Part shown: piece after piece, positions 51,846-58,541 of the stretch | Layout: each line of letters opens with the position of its first letter | How positions within the stretch are numbered: position 1 is the stretch's first letter | Assembly (NCBI GenBank): GCA_947364045.1 | Contig: CANARN010000007.1 | Span: forward strand, 1-58,541 | From: an uncultured Clostridia bacterium | Lineage (GTDB): Bacteria > Bacillota > Clostridia > Oscillospirales > Acutalibacteraceae | Direction of reading: 5' to 3' | DNA length: 58,541 bases | Position numbers and translations under genes: made by a program | Notes under the pieces: generated by a model | Databases searched by the model: none | The model's input: the letters and a program-made list of their open reading frames with translations, nothing else | Told to the model about the DNA's origin: nothing

Positions 51846-52906
51846 ACTATCTCCTCATTTATATTTTTTATTGCGCCTAAAAGCAAATCCATCTGCTCTT
51901 TAGTGCCTACTGTTATTCTGTTATAATTTTTAATCCGTTCTTTATCAAAATGACGGATTAAAATACCCTTTTCTTTAAGCTTTAAGTAAAGTGTTTCACC
52001 GTCAATGTTCTTTGAAGCCGCAAAAATGAAATTTGCCGAAGAATAAGTTAACTCAAAGCCCATTTTTTGAAGTTCTTCCGACGCATATTCACGCACATTT
52101 TGAATTTCACGGCAATTATTTACAAAATATTCGTTATCCTCTATCGCTCCCACACCTGCCGCCATGGTCATACGGTTTACGTTGTACGGATTTGTTGAAT
52201 ATTTCACCGTATTCAAATCTTTTATCAGCGCTTCATTTGCAATTCCGAAGCCGAGCCTGCCGCCTGCTAAGGACCGTGATTTTGAAAAAGTACCCGTTAC
52301 AAGCAGATTGTCATATTTGTGAATAAGCTTTATTGCGCTTTCAGCTCCGAAATCCACATAAGCCTCGTCAATTACGACTATATTATCGGGATTGCTTTTT
52401 ACAATTTTCTCAATATCGGAAAGTGAAAGCGCTATTCCCGTAGGCGCGTTGGGGTTTGCAATGAACACGGTTTTTTTCACACCGCAAAAATCGTTTACAT
52501 CTACCGTGAAATCGTCTTTAAGCGGTATTTCCTCAAAAGGTATGCCGTTAAGCTCGGCAAAAACAGGGTAAAAACCGTAGGTAATATCCGGAAAAAACGC
52601 ACCGTGCGCATCATCGCAAAATGCCATAAAAGCGAAATTTAAAATTTCGTCACTGCCGTTTGTGAAAAGTATCTCATTCTGCGAAACGCCGAAATAATCT
52701 GCCGCTGTTTTTACAAGGTCGCGGCACTCAGGGTCTGAATAAAGCTGTAATTTTTCCGCTTCTCTTTTTGCAAACTCGATAGCTTTCGGAGACGGCGGAA
52801 AAGGCGATTCATTTGTATTCAGTTTTATTAAATTTAACTCTTTTGGCTGCTCACCCGGGGTGTACGGCACAAGAGAGCGATATTTCTCACTGAAAAATCG
52901 GCTCAT
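51842..52906 (-). CDS. hisC: Histidinol-phosphate aminotransferase
   Basis: A 354-residue class I/II PLP aminotransferase. LKLNTNESPFPPSP-like N-terminus (LIKLNTNESPFPPSPK), ANPNAPTG, VDEAYVDF and the PLP-lysine motif GTFSKSRSLAGGR are all present. Four-base overlap with hisB; one-base contact with hisD. Confidence 0.96.
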   Translation of the reverse strand: MSRFFSEKYRSLVPYTPGEQPKELNLIKLNTNESPFPPSPKAIEFAKREAEKLQLYSDPECRDLVKTAADYFGVSQNEILFTNGSDEILNFAFMAFCDDAHGAFFPDITYGFYPVFAELNGIPFEEIPLKDDFTVDVNDFCGVKKTVFIANPNAPTGIALSLSDIEKIVKSNPDNIVVIDEAYVDFGAESAIKLIHKYDNLLVTGTFSKSRSLAGGRLGFGIANEALIKDLNTVKYSTNPYNVNRMTMAAGVGAIEDNEYFVNNCREIQNVREYASEELQKMGFELTYSSANFIFAASKNIDGETLYLKLKEKGILIRHFDKERIKNYNRITVGTKEQMDLLLGAIKNINEEIV

Positions 52907-54186
52907 TATTTTTCCTCCTCGGTGCGAATTACAGCGCTTCTGGCATGCGCAGTAAGTCCCTCCTGCTTTGCAAAATATGCAACATCCTCCGCAACACGTT
53001 TGAGTGCGTCCTTTGTATAATAAGTATACTGGGTTTTCTTAATAAAATCGTCAACAGAAAGCGGACTTGAAAACTTTGCCGTTCCGCCTGTGGGAAGAGT
53101 GTGGTTAGGTCCTGCAAAATAGTCGCCCAATGCCTCGGGACAGTTCTTGCCCATAAAGATTGAACCTGCATGACGGATTTTGTCAAGACAGTCAAAGGGA
53201 TTTTCAACGCAAAGCTCCAAATGCTCAGGCGCAATTTCATTTGCAATGTCAAACACTCTTTCAATGCTGTCTGCTACAATAATTTTACCGTTCACATCTA
53301 TTGACGCTCTTGCAATTTCCGAACGTTCTAAGAGCGGAATCTGATTTTCAATCTCCTCGGCAACTCTGTTTGCAAGCTCTTCGCTGTCGGTTACCAAAAC
53401 GGCGCTTGCCATTTTGTCGTGTTCTGCCTGCGAAAGCAAATCTGCCGCCAAATGCTTCGGATTATTAGTTTTGTCGGCAACAATTAAAATTTCACTCGGA
53501 CCCGCAATCATATCAATTGAAACTATACCGAAAACCTGCTTTTTAGCCTCTGCAACGAAAGCGTTGCCCGGACCTACTATTTTATCCACCTTCGGAACGG
53601 ATTCAGTTCCAAAGGCAAGTGCGGCAATTGCCTGCGCTCCGCCGACCTTGAAAATCTTATCAACGCCTGCAATTTTAGCCGCCGCCAAAATTACGGGATT
53701 TATTTTGCCGTCTGCACTCGGAGGCGTTACAATTACAACCTCTTTACAGCCTGCAATTTTAGCAGGAATTGAATCCATTAAAACGGTTGACGGATAAGCC
53801 GCCGTGCCGCCCGGTACATAAAGTCCTGCTCGGTCAACGGGAATTATTTTCTGCCCGATTACAATTCCGTCCTCGTCATTTATAATAAAACTGTTTCTAA
53901 CCTGTTTCTCGTGAAAATTACGGATATTTTTTGCCGCTTTTTCAAGTATCTCAATAAATCTCGGCTCAACAAGGCTCATTGCCTCGTTTATTTCTTCTTC
54001 TGTTACAAGAAGCGATGTAAGCTCTGCTTTATCAAATTTCCGGCAATACTCAAACAGCGCTTTATCACCGTTCATTTTAACGTTTTCTATGATTTCCGCA
54101 ACAATATCTGCAACATTTACGGACGGTGTTACACGCGCGAAGATTTCATCGTTCTTAACTTCGCTGTATTTCATTATTTTAATCAT
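52906..54186 (-). CDS. hisD: Histidinol dehydrogenase
   Basis: A 426-residue zinc/NAD enzyme for the last two oxidations of histidine synthesis. DRAGLYVPGGTAAYPS, GPSEILIVAD and the catalytic EIAPEHLEL are seen. ATG 54186 has GGAGG 7 bases upstream, inside the end of hisG (4-base overlap). Confidence 0.97.
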   Translation of the reverse strand: MIKIMKYSEVKNDEIFARVTPSVNVADIVAEIIENVKMNGDKALFEYCRKFDKAELTSLLVTEEEINEAMSLVEPRFIEILEKAAKNIRNFHEKQVRNSFIINDEDGIVIGQKIIPVDRAGLYVPGGTAAYPSTVLMDSIPAKIAGCKEVVIVTPPSADGKINPVILAAAKIAGVDKIFKVGGAQAIAALAFGTESVPKVDKIVGPGNAFVAEAKKQVFGIVSIDMIAGPSEILIVADKTNNPKHLAADLLSQAEHDKMASAVLVTDSEELANRVAEEIENQIPLLERSEIARASIDVNGKIIVADSIERVFDIANEIAPEHLELCVENPFDCLDKIRHAGSIFMGKNCPEALGDYFAGPNHTLPTGGTAKFSSPLSVDDFIKKTQYTYYTKDALKRVAEDVAYFAKQEGLTAHARSAVIRTEEEK

Positions 54187-54821
54187 AACTGTTCCTCCGT
54201 CTGTTCTGATATTTTTTGAGTCAGCCTGTCAATTTCCGCGCTCTTGAACTTATAGCTCGCCTTGTTTGAAATCAGCCTTGCGCTTATCGGCACTACCGTA
54301 TCAAAAACGGTAAGGTCATTTTCCTTAAGGGTTGTCCCCGTTTCTACAATATCGACTATTACGTCTGAAAGCTCTAAAATGGGCGCTATTTCAATTGAAC
54401 CGTTAAGATGAATAATATCAATATCTCTGCCCTTTGAGCGATAGTAATTTCCTGCAATATTAGAAAATTTAGTAGCAACCTTGAGCGTTCTTCCCATATC
54501 GTCACGGAAATCCTTTTTAGCCGCAACCGCCATTCTGCATTTTCCGATTTTAAGGTCTAAAAGCTCATAAATATCAGGCTCATATTCAAGCAGAATATCT
54601 TTGCCTGCTACGCCGATGTCAGCCGCTCCCCTTTCAACATAAATAGCAACGTCTGAGGGCTTTACCCAAAAGTACCGAACGCCTGCTTCCTCGTTTTCAA
54701 AAATGAGCTTTCTGTTATTTTCTTTGATTGACGGGCAAGGGTAACCTGCCTTTTCAAACATAGAATACACCTTTTCGCCGAGCCGCCCTTTCGGAAGAGC
54801 CACATTAAGCATTGTTTGCAA
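54183..54821 (-). CDS. hisG: ATP phosphoribosyltransferase, short form
   Basis: A 212-residue catalytic subunit of the first step of histidine synthesis. It lacks the C-terminal regulatory domain of long HisG and therefore needs HisZ, encoded just upstream. LPKGRLGEKV at the N-terminus and IVDIVETGTTLKEN (PRPP loop, about 153-166) are typical. TTG 54821 is chosen because GAGGTG is 7 bases ahead of it but 16 bases from the ATG at 54812. Overlaps hisZ by 17 bases. Confidence 0.93.
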   Translation of the reverse strand: MQTMLNVALPKGRLGEKVYSMFEKAGYPCPSIKENNRKLIFENEEAGVRYFWVKPSDVAIYVERGAADIGVAGKDILLEYEPDIYELLDLKIGKCRMAVAAKKDFRDDMGRTLKVATKFSNIAGNYYRSKGRDIDIIHLNGSIEIAPILELSDVIVDIVETGTTLKENDLTVFDTVVPISARLISNKASYKFKSAEIDRLTQKISEQTEEQL

Positions 54822-55923
54822 CGCAAATCACCTCTCCTCCTAAGTCCTTCAGCAACCGTTTATATTTAATTCCGTCCGGTATTTCTCTTTGCATTAAAAC
54901 ACTTTCGCCCTTCGCAATTATTTCGTCCACCGTTCTTTTCAGCAGTGAAATATCCGAATTTTCCGAATAAATCAAAAGCGCATCGACATCATAGTCGGAA
55001 ACCTTCGTTGCATTTTCAAAGCAGTCAAGGTAAACCGCGAAGCCTATTGCCCCGGACTTTCTTTTCATATTTTTCATAAGAGCGTCATACTGGCCGCCCG
55101 AAAGCACGCTTTGAGGAACACCCTCAGAGAAGCCCTTAAACACAAAGCCGTTGTAATATCTTATATCGTCAACAGCGGAAAAATCTATTCTTATAATATC
55201 GCCGTTTTCCCCGCCGCTTAAAGCTTTTATTACGGTTTCAAATATATTTATATTATTTTCATCGGCAATTCCCGTAAGCTTTTCTCTTATCCACGGTAAA
55301 ATCTCATCTGCCGTGCCGTAAATTTTAACCGTATCGGCAAGCAAATCCGCCTTCTCTTTCTCAATGCCCAAAGCATTGCAAAATGAAAGCAGCTCGTGAA
55401 TATTCTTTTCTCCGATAAAACGGAATACCTTTCTCATTTCCGCTTTAGGAATACCCGCGTAATTTATTACGTCAGACAGAATACCCAAATGCGATATTTC
55501 CAAAATGCAGTTTTCACCTGTGCAGACAAGACTTTTTACCGCAAGTGAAACAACCTCAAAAATTGTATAACTGTCAATATCTCCTATTGCTTCAAGCCCT
55601 ACCTGAGTAATCTCTTTAAAAGAGTGAGTACCCTTTGAAACACGGTAAACATTTTCATTATAATAGAGCTTTTGAACCGTTTCGCCTGAATCCTTTGTGT
55701 TTTTCACTATTGAAAGAGTAACGTCCGGCTTTAACGCCAGCAGCTTTCCGTTTGTGTCCGTAAATGTGATAACACTGTCCGAAATAAGAAAATCCTTATT
55801 TTTGGCGTATAAATCGTACTCCTCAAACTTATTCATTTTGTAACGGGAATAGCCGTATTTATCGTAAAGTTCCCGAAGCAAAAACACTAAATTTTCGCTT
55901 GGGAGCAATTGTGATGATTTCAT
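54805..55923 (-). CDS. hisZ: ATP phosphoribosyltransferase regulatory subunit
   Basis: A 372-residue catalytically inactive paralogue of histidyl-tRNA synthetase that binds short HisG and mediates histidine feedback. Class II motifs are visible (LALKPDVTLSIVKN near motif 2, GVPQSVLSGGQYDALM motif 3-like). The anticodon-binding domain is short, as expected for HisZ. Its start touches the stop of the yerC-like gene. Confidence 0.93.
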   Translation of the reverse strand: MKSSQLLPSENLVFLLRELYDKYGYSRYKMNKFEEYDLYAKNKDFLISDSVITFTDTNGKLLALKPDVTLSIVKNTKDSGETVQKLYYNENVYRVSKGTHSFKEITQVGLEAIGDIDSYTIFEVVSLAVKSLVCTGENCILEISHLGILSDVINYAGIPKAEMRKVFRFIGEKNIHELLSFCNALGIEKEKADLLADTVKIYGTADEILPWIREKLTGIADENNINIFETVIKALSGGENGDIIRIDFSAVDDIRYYNGFVFKGFSEGVPQSVLSGGQYDALMKNMKRKSGAIGFAVYLDCFENATKVSDYDVDALLIYSENSDISLLKRTVDEIIAKGESVLMQREIPDGIKYKRLLKDLGGEVICVANNA

Positions 55924-56216
55924 TAGATTTTTTCCTCTTTGTTTAATTTTCTGATTGCCTTTTCATAACCGCCGCTGCCGTAATTAAGACATTTGCTGAC
56001 CTTGCCTATTGTTGCGGTGCTTATGTCCAGCGTATCGCTGATTTTCTGATAGCTCATACCGTTTTTAAGAAGAATGGCGGCGTCAAGACGCTGAGCCATA
56101 TCGCGAATTTCCTTAATAGTGCAAAGATCTTCAAAATAAACGTAGCAGTCCTCAATCGTTTCAAGATTTAAAAATGTTTGAAACAGTCTGTCAACCGAGT
56201 CTGAATGAAAATTCAT
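55923..56216 (-). CDS. yerC: YerC/YecD-type TrpR-family regulator (probable HisR)
   Basis: A 97-residue helical protein of the TrpR superfamily: DLCTIKEIRDMAQRLDAA followed by the helix-turn-helix SYQKISDTLDISTATIGKV and CLNYGSGGY. Proteins of this group are predicted repressors of histidine genes in Firmicutes (HisR). Here it leads the his-arg operon, immediately before hisZ. ATG 56216 matches homologue starts. A GTG at 56243 would add nine residues; neither has a strong ribosome site. It would probably bind the palindrome at 56313-56330. Confidence 0.88.
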   Translation of the reverse strand: MNFHSDSVDRLFQTFLNLETIEDCYVYFEDLCTIKEIRDMAQRLDAAILLKNGMSYQKISDTLDISTATIGKVSKCLNYGSGGYEKAIRKLNKEEKI

Positions 56217-56295
56217 AAAACCTGTGTCCGATACGGAGTTCACCGAAATACAGTCAATTATTCAGCAAATCCGTACAGTTCCTTTCTTATTTTTA

Positions 56296-56333
56296 CACTT
56301 TAGTATGTTACCACTTTAGCTCGCTAAAGTCAA
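56296..56333 (-). promoter_or_regulatory. Proximal promoter and candidate HisR operator
   Basis: Minus-strand TTGACT (56328-56333), 17 bases, TAACAT (56305-56310). The spacer consists almost wholly of the 18-bp palindrome ACTTTAGC-GA-GCTAAAGT (56313-56330). A further half-site, ACTTTAGT on the plus strand (56297-56304), covers the start point. A dimeric repressor bound there would block RNA polymerase. Confidence 0.7.
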
Positions 56334-56443
56334 TGCGTATTCAGTCGATTTTAAAGCACAAAACGGTATATATTTTATGAAAAATAAACAAATTTTGTTT
56401 TTAAAAATGTAACGCAGCATAAATCAGCCGACATTTTTGTTAT
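56334..56443 (-). other. AT-rich leader between the two his-operon promoters
   Basis: Non-coding. It contains the palindrome AAACAAA-T-TTTGTTT (56386-56400). No T-box element, histidine-rich leader peptide or terminator/antiterminator pair was recognised. Confidence 0.5.
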
Positions 56444-56472
56444 ATTATACACTATTTATGCATATTTGTAAA
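56444..56472 (-). promoter_or_regulatory. Distal promoter of the his-arg operon
   Basis: Minus-strand TTTACA, 17 bases, consensus TATAAT. The transcript would begin near 56437 with a leader of about 220 bases that runs through the proximal promoter and its palindrome. Confidence 0.7.
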
Positions 56473-56572
56473 GAAAAAACGAATAAAAAGTGTATAAAAT
56501 ATGAATATTTCTCGCTTTTAAATATGTAATTTTGCATAAACCTTCATAAATCTTATATTTTATATGCCGAAA

Positions 56573-56606
56573 AACACCCCCCGAACAAGCAAATACGGAG
56601 AGTGTT
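56573..56606 (-). terminator. Terminator of the AKR-TetR operon
   Basis: Minus-strand AACACTCTCCG pairs with CGGGGGGTGTT (11 bp with two G-U pairs), followed by TTTCGG. It lies 19 bases after the TetR stop. Confidence 0.75.
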
Positions 56607-56625
56607 TAACAGTTGATTTTAAAAA

Positions 56626-57216
56626 CTAATCGCTTAATAAATACCCGTTTAAAAACATAGGCAGCATTTTTGAGCTGTAATCCGAAAGTGAATATTCACC
56701 GTTGCAAAGACACCAGTCATAAAGCATTGCGCGCTCATAAAGTGCATAAGCCTTTACAATGTCATTTGCAGAGTAGTTGTCAGAGATTTCGCCCTTTTTT
56801 TGACCGTCCATAATAATAGAACGCAAAAGCCTGAAATATGTTCTGTTGCGGTCAAGCAGGCTCTTTTCATTTTTAGTAATAAGCTGAGATGACAAAAGCT
56901 GTGTTAAAAGGTCAATTGAAATGCTGTCATCAATCATTCTGAAAAGCTCTTTATTAAGAAAAAACATTTTTTCCGCGCTCGGCATATCCTCGGGCATTAT
57001 TTCCTCTAATTCCTCGTATTTTTCATCAAAAAGATATGCAAGCGACGAAAGCAAATCATCCTTTCCCGCAAAATAATGATAAAACGAGCCTTTCGAGGTT
57101 CCCGATTCATATACAATATCATCTATCGTTGTACCGTTATAGCCCTGCTCATAAAAAAGCTTCCATGCGGCAGACACAATTTTCTTTTTTGTATTCTGCG
57201 TATTTTTCTTTTTCAA
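56626..57216 (-). CDS. TetR/AcrR-family transcriptional regulator
   Basis: A 196-residue repressor. The N-terminal helix-turn-helix (KIVSAAWKLFYEQGYNGT, then SGTSKGSFYHYFAGKDDL) is standard; the C-terminal ligand-binding domain is all-helical with unknown ligand. The start is TTG at 57216 with AAGGAG 8 bases upstream. It follows the aldo/keto reductase by 15 bases and probably autoregulates the pair through a palindrome at the upstream promoter. Confidence 0.9.
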   Translation of the reverse strand: MKKKNTQNTKKKIVSAAWKLFYEQGYNGTTIDDIVYESGTSKGSFYHYFAGKDDLLSSLAYLFDEKYEELEEIMPEDMPSAEKMFFLNKELFRMIDDSISIDLLTQLLSSQLITKNEKSLLDRNRTYFRLLRSIIMDGQKKGEISDNYSANDIVKAYALYERAMLYDWCLCNGEYSLSDYSSKMLPMFLNGYLLSD

Positions 57217-57231
57217 AAATACCGCTCCTTA

Positions 57232-58395
57232 TTAAACTATTCTGTCAAATTCCTTTGATACATCTTTAAGCAAACTGCGTATAGGCAGCTGCTGAGGACA
57301 GATTTCCTCGCACTTACCGCAGCCAATGCAGTCTTTCGCTCTGCCCCCGTTTTTAACATGCGCGTTATAATACTGACGGGAATTCCATTTAACCAAGCCC
57401 TTATCCTGTTTTTTAGCATTAAGACAGGCGAAAAGCTCGGGAATATTTATACTTTTCGGGCATCCCGCTGTGCAATAGCGGCAGGCTGTGCACTGAATAA
57501 TGTCGCTGTTTTTAAGTATTGAAGCCGCCTTATTTACCGCCGTCAATTCTTGTTCGTTAAGAGGCTTGAAATCGGTCATAAATGAGAGATTGTCATTCAT
57601 TTGCTCCATATTACTCATACCGGACAGCACCATACAAATACCGTCAAAGCCTGCGGCATAACGGATTGCATAGGACGCATAGCTTTTATCTGACCCCAAA
57701 GCGTCGAAAGCTTCTTTTGCGCTTTCAGGAAGATTTACAAGCGTTCCGCCCTTTACCGGCTCCATAACAATAACGGGCTTTTTGTGCCTTCGGCAAACCT
57801 CAAGGCACTCACGCCCCTGAACGCCTGCGTCGTCGTAATCACGGTAATTAAACTGAAGCTGAACAACTTCAACCTCGGGATTTTCATTCAATATCATATC
57901 CAGCACGTCGGCTTTATCGTGAAAAGAAAGACCTACATGACGGATTTTTCCCTCTTTTTTAAGCTCCAGTGCCGTATTATACGCATTTGCGGCTTTGTAT
58001 TTCGGATAATTTTCCGCACTCTGAGCGTGCATAAGGTAAAAATCAAAATAATCGACTCCGCAATATTTTAACTGCTTTTCAAAAAACGGGCGAATATCCT
58101 CTTCCGTCTTAAAAAGATTTGACGAGAGCTTGTTTGTAAGCACAAACGCTTCTCTCGGATACCGCTTTGAAAGGCAGTCGCGTATGCTCGTTTCGCTTTG
58201 CGTTGCAACATACCCGTGAGCAGTATCAAAATAATTAAACCCCGCCTCCATAAAGGTGTCAATCATCTTACAAAATTCCTTATAGTCCACCTTAACCTTC
58301 AATTTCATCGGAAGACGCATACAGCCAAATCCGAAATTTTTCTTCACTTCCGGGAAATACGGGTTACTGCCGTCTGCATTAACGAATACTGCCAT
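57232..58395 (-). CDS. Aldo/keto reductase with C-terminal 2[4Fe-4S] ferredoxin domain
   Basis: A 387-residue protein. An AKR barrel (about 15-280) has NYFDTAHGY with the catalytic Tyr near 60, and a C-terminal ferredoxin-like domain has CTACRYCTAGCP and CIGCGKCEEICP cluster motifs. Such fused enzymes are common in anaerobes and may pass electrons between ferredoxin and a carbonyl substrate; the substrate is unknown. ATG 58395 (MAVFVNADG) with a GGTG ribosome site; four extra residues from 58407 are possible. First gene of the AKR-tetR operon. Confidence 0.92.
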   Translation of the reverse strand: MAVFVNADGSNPYFPEVKKNFGFGCMRLPMKLKVKVDYKEFCKMIDTFMEAGFNYFDTAHGYVATQSETSIRDCLSKRYPREAFVLTNKLSSNLFKTEEDIRPFFEKQLKYCGVDYFDFYLMHAQSAENYPKYKAANAYNTALELKKEGKIRHVGLSFHDKADVLDMILNENPEVEVVQLQFNYRDYDDAGVQGRECLEVCRRHKKPVIVMEPVKGGTLVNLPESAKEAFDALGSDKSYASYAIRYAAGFDGICMVLSGMSNMEQMNDNLSFMTDFKPLNEQELTAVNKAASILKNSDIIQCTACRYCTAGCPKSINIPELFACLNAKKQDKGLVKWNSRQYYNAHVKNGGRAKDCIGCGKCEEICPQQLPIRSLLKDVSKEFDRIV

Positions 58396-58427
58396 AAAAA
58401 TCACCAATCCTTCTATACTAATATATA

Positions 58428-58456
58428 ATTATATAATACTTTAAAAATAATAGCAA
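58428..58456 (-). promoter_or_regulatory. Promoter of the AKR-TetR operon with overlapping palindrome
   Basis: Minus-strand TTGCTA, 17 bases, TATAAT. The -10 lies within the 14-bp palindrome TATATAATTATATA (58422-58435), a candidate TetR operator, though low complexity makes it weak evidence. Confidence 0.55.
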
Positions 58457-58493
58457 TACAATTTATAAACAGAGTAAGTTTAAAATCAAAAAC

Positions 58494-58521
58494 GCTCCCC
58501 ACATCTGTTGATATGGGGAGC
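58494..58521 (-). terminator. Terminator of a gene beyond the right edge
   Basis: Minus-strand GCTCCCCATATC-AACA-GATGTGGGGAGC (one mismatch) followed by GTTTTTGATTTT. It resembles the ppdK terminator at 17514-17541, sharing AATCAGCTCCCC. Confidence 0.8.
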
Positions 58522-58541
58522 TGATTTTAACTAAAGATTAA

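Noticed and set aside
56217-56640. T-box riboswitch or histidine attenuator before the his operon
   Set aside because: No T-box consensus, terminator/antiterminator pair or His-codon run was found in the leader on the minus strand.

Overview
The window looks like chromosome from a low-to-moderate G+C anaerobic Firmicute, most likely a gut-associated clostridium of the Oscillospiraceae/Ruminococcaceae type. The reasons are strong AGGAGG-type ribosome sites with frequent TTG and GTG starts, canonical TTGACA/TATAAT promoters, an L27 precursor with an N-terminal extension beside its Prp protease, RicT, a SpoIID-domain protein, pyruvate phosphate dikinase, a 2[4Fe-4S] ferredoxin, and short HisG with HisZ. 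This placement is inference from gene content. No rRNA, tRNA, CRISPR array, transposase or integrase gene was seen.

Layout. 1-2.4 kb: a radical SAM gene running off the left edge, then coaX and an ECF-transporter S component (probably pantothenate supply). 2.5-11.2 kb: a carbohydrate-related locus around an AraC regulator, with a leftward GH16 / DUF4874-DUF4832 / DUF4091 operon and rightward metallophosphoesterase-PQQ and GH18 genes. 11.3-13.9 kb: a hybrid sensor kinase with two receivers. 14.1-17.6 kb: a 3.5-kb BcgI-like restriction-modification island flanked by 21-bp direct repeats of the 3' end of ppdK. Its nuclease-methylase gene carries a one-base frameshift, and a ribbon-helix-helix gene precedes it. 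17.6-23 kb: ppdK and, divergently, a GH89 alpha-N-acetylglucosaminidase. 23-26 kb: a putative metal exporter, a methyltransferase with hslO, and a ferredoxin. 26.2-31.4 kb: a leftward gltA / membrane protein / AEC permease / holB / ricT operon. 31.5-33.6 kb: a SpoIID-like gene and rplU-prp-rpmA. 33.8-37.7 kb: a nucleotide-sugar operon resembling UDP-diacetamido-uronate synthesis, plus a glycosyltransferase. 38-40.1 kb: a REC-EAL c-di-GMP phosphodiesterase overlapping an HPt gene. 40.1-43.2 kb: small accessory genes separated by palindrome-rich non-coding repeats. 43.2-56.2 kb: a continuous leftward histidine-arginine operon (yerC-hisZGDCBHAF-hisIE-argCJBDF). 56.6-58.4 kb: a TetR gene behind an iron-sulfur aldo/keto reductase.

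The most notable signals are these. (1) The R-M island is bounded by copies of the ppdK tail, with a short direct repeat on each side of the core, and has apparently lost its nuclease function. (2) The his and arg pathways form one 15-gene run. A YerC/HisR-type gene leads it, and an 18-bp palindrome sits exactly in the spacer of a promoter in front of it. (3) A composite family of intergenic elements lies at 40-43 kb. (4) The AraC-centred glycoside-hydrolase/metallophosphoesterase locus is driven by overlapping divergent promoters. All assignments come from reading the sequence and family knowledge; no database search was run.
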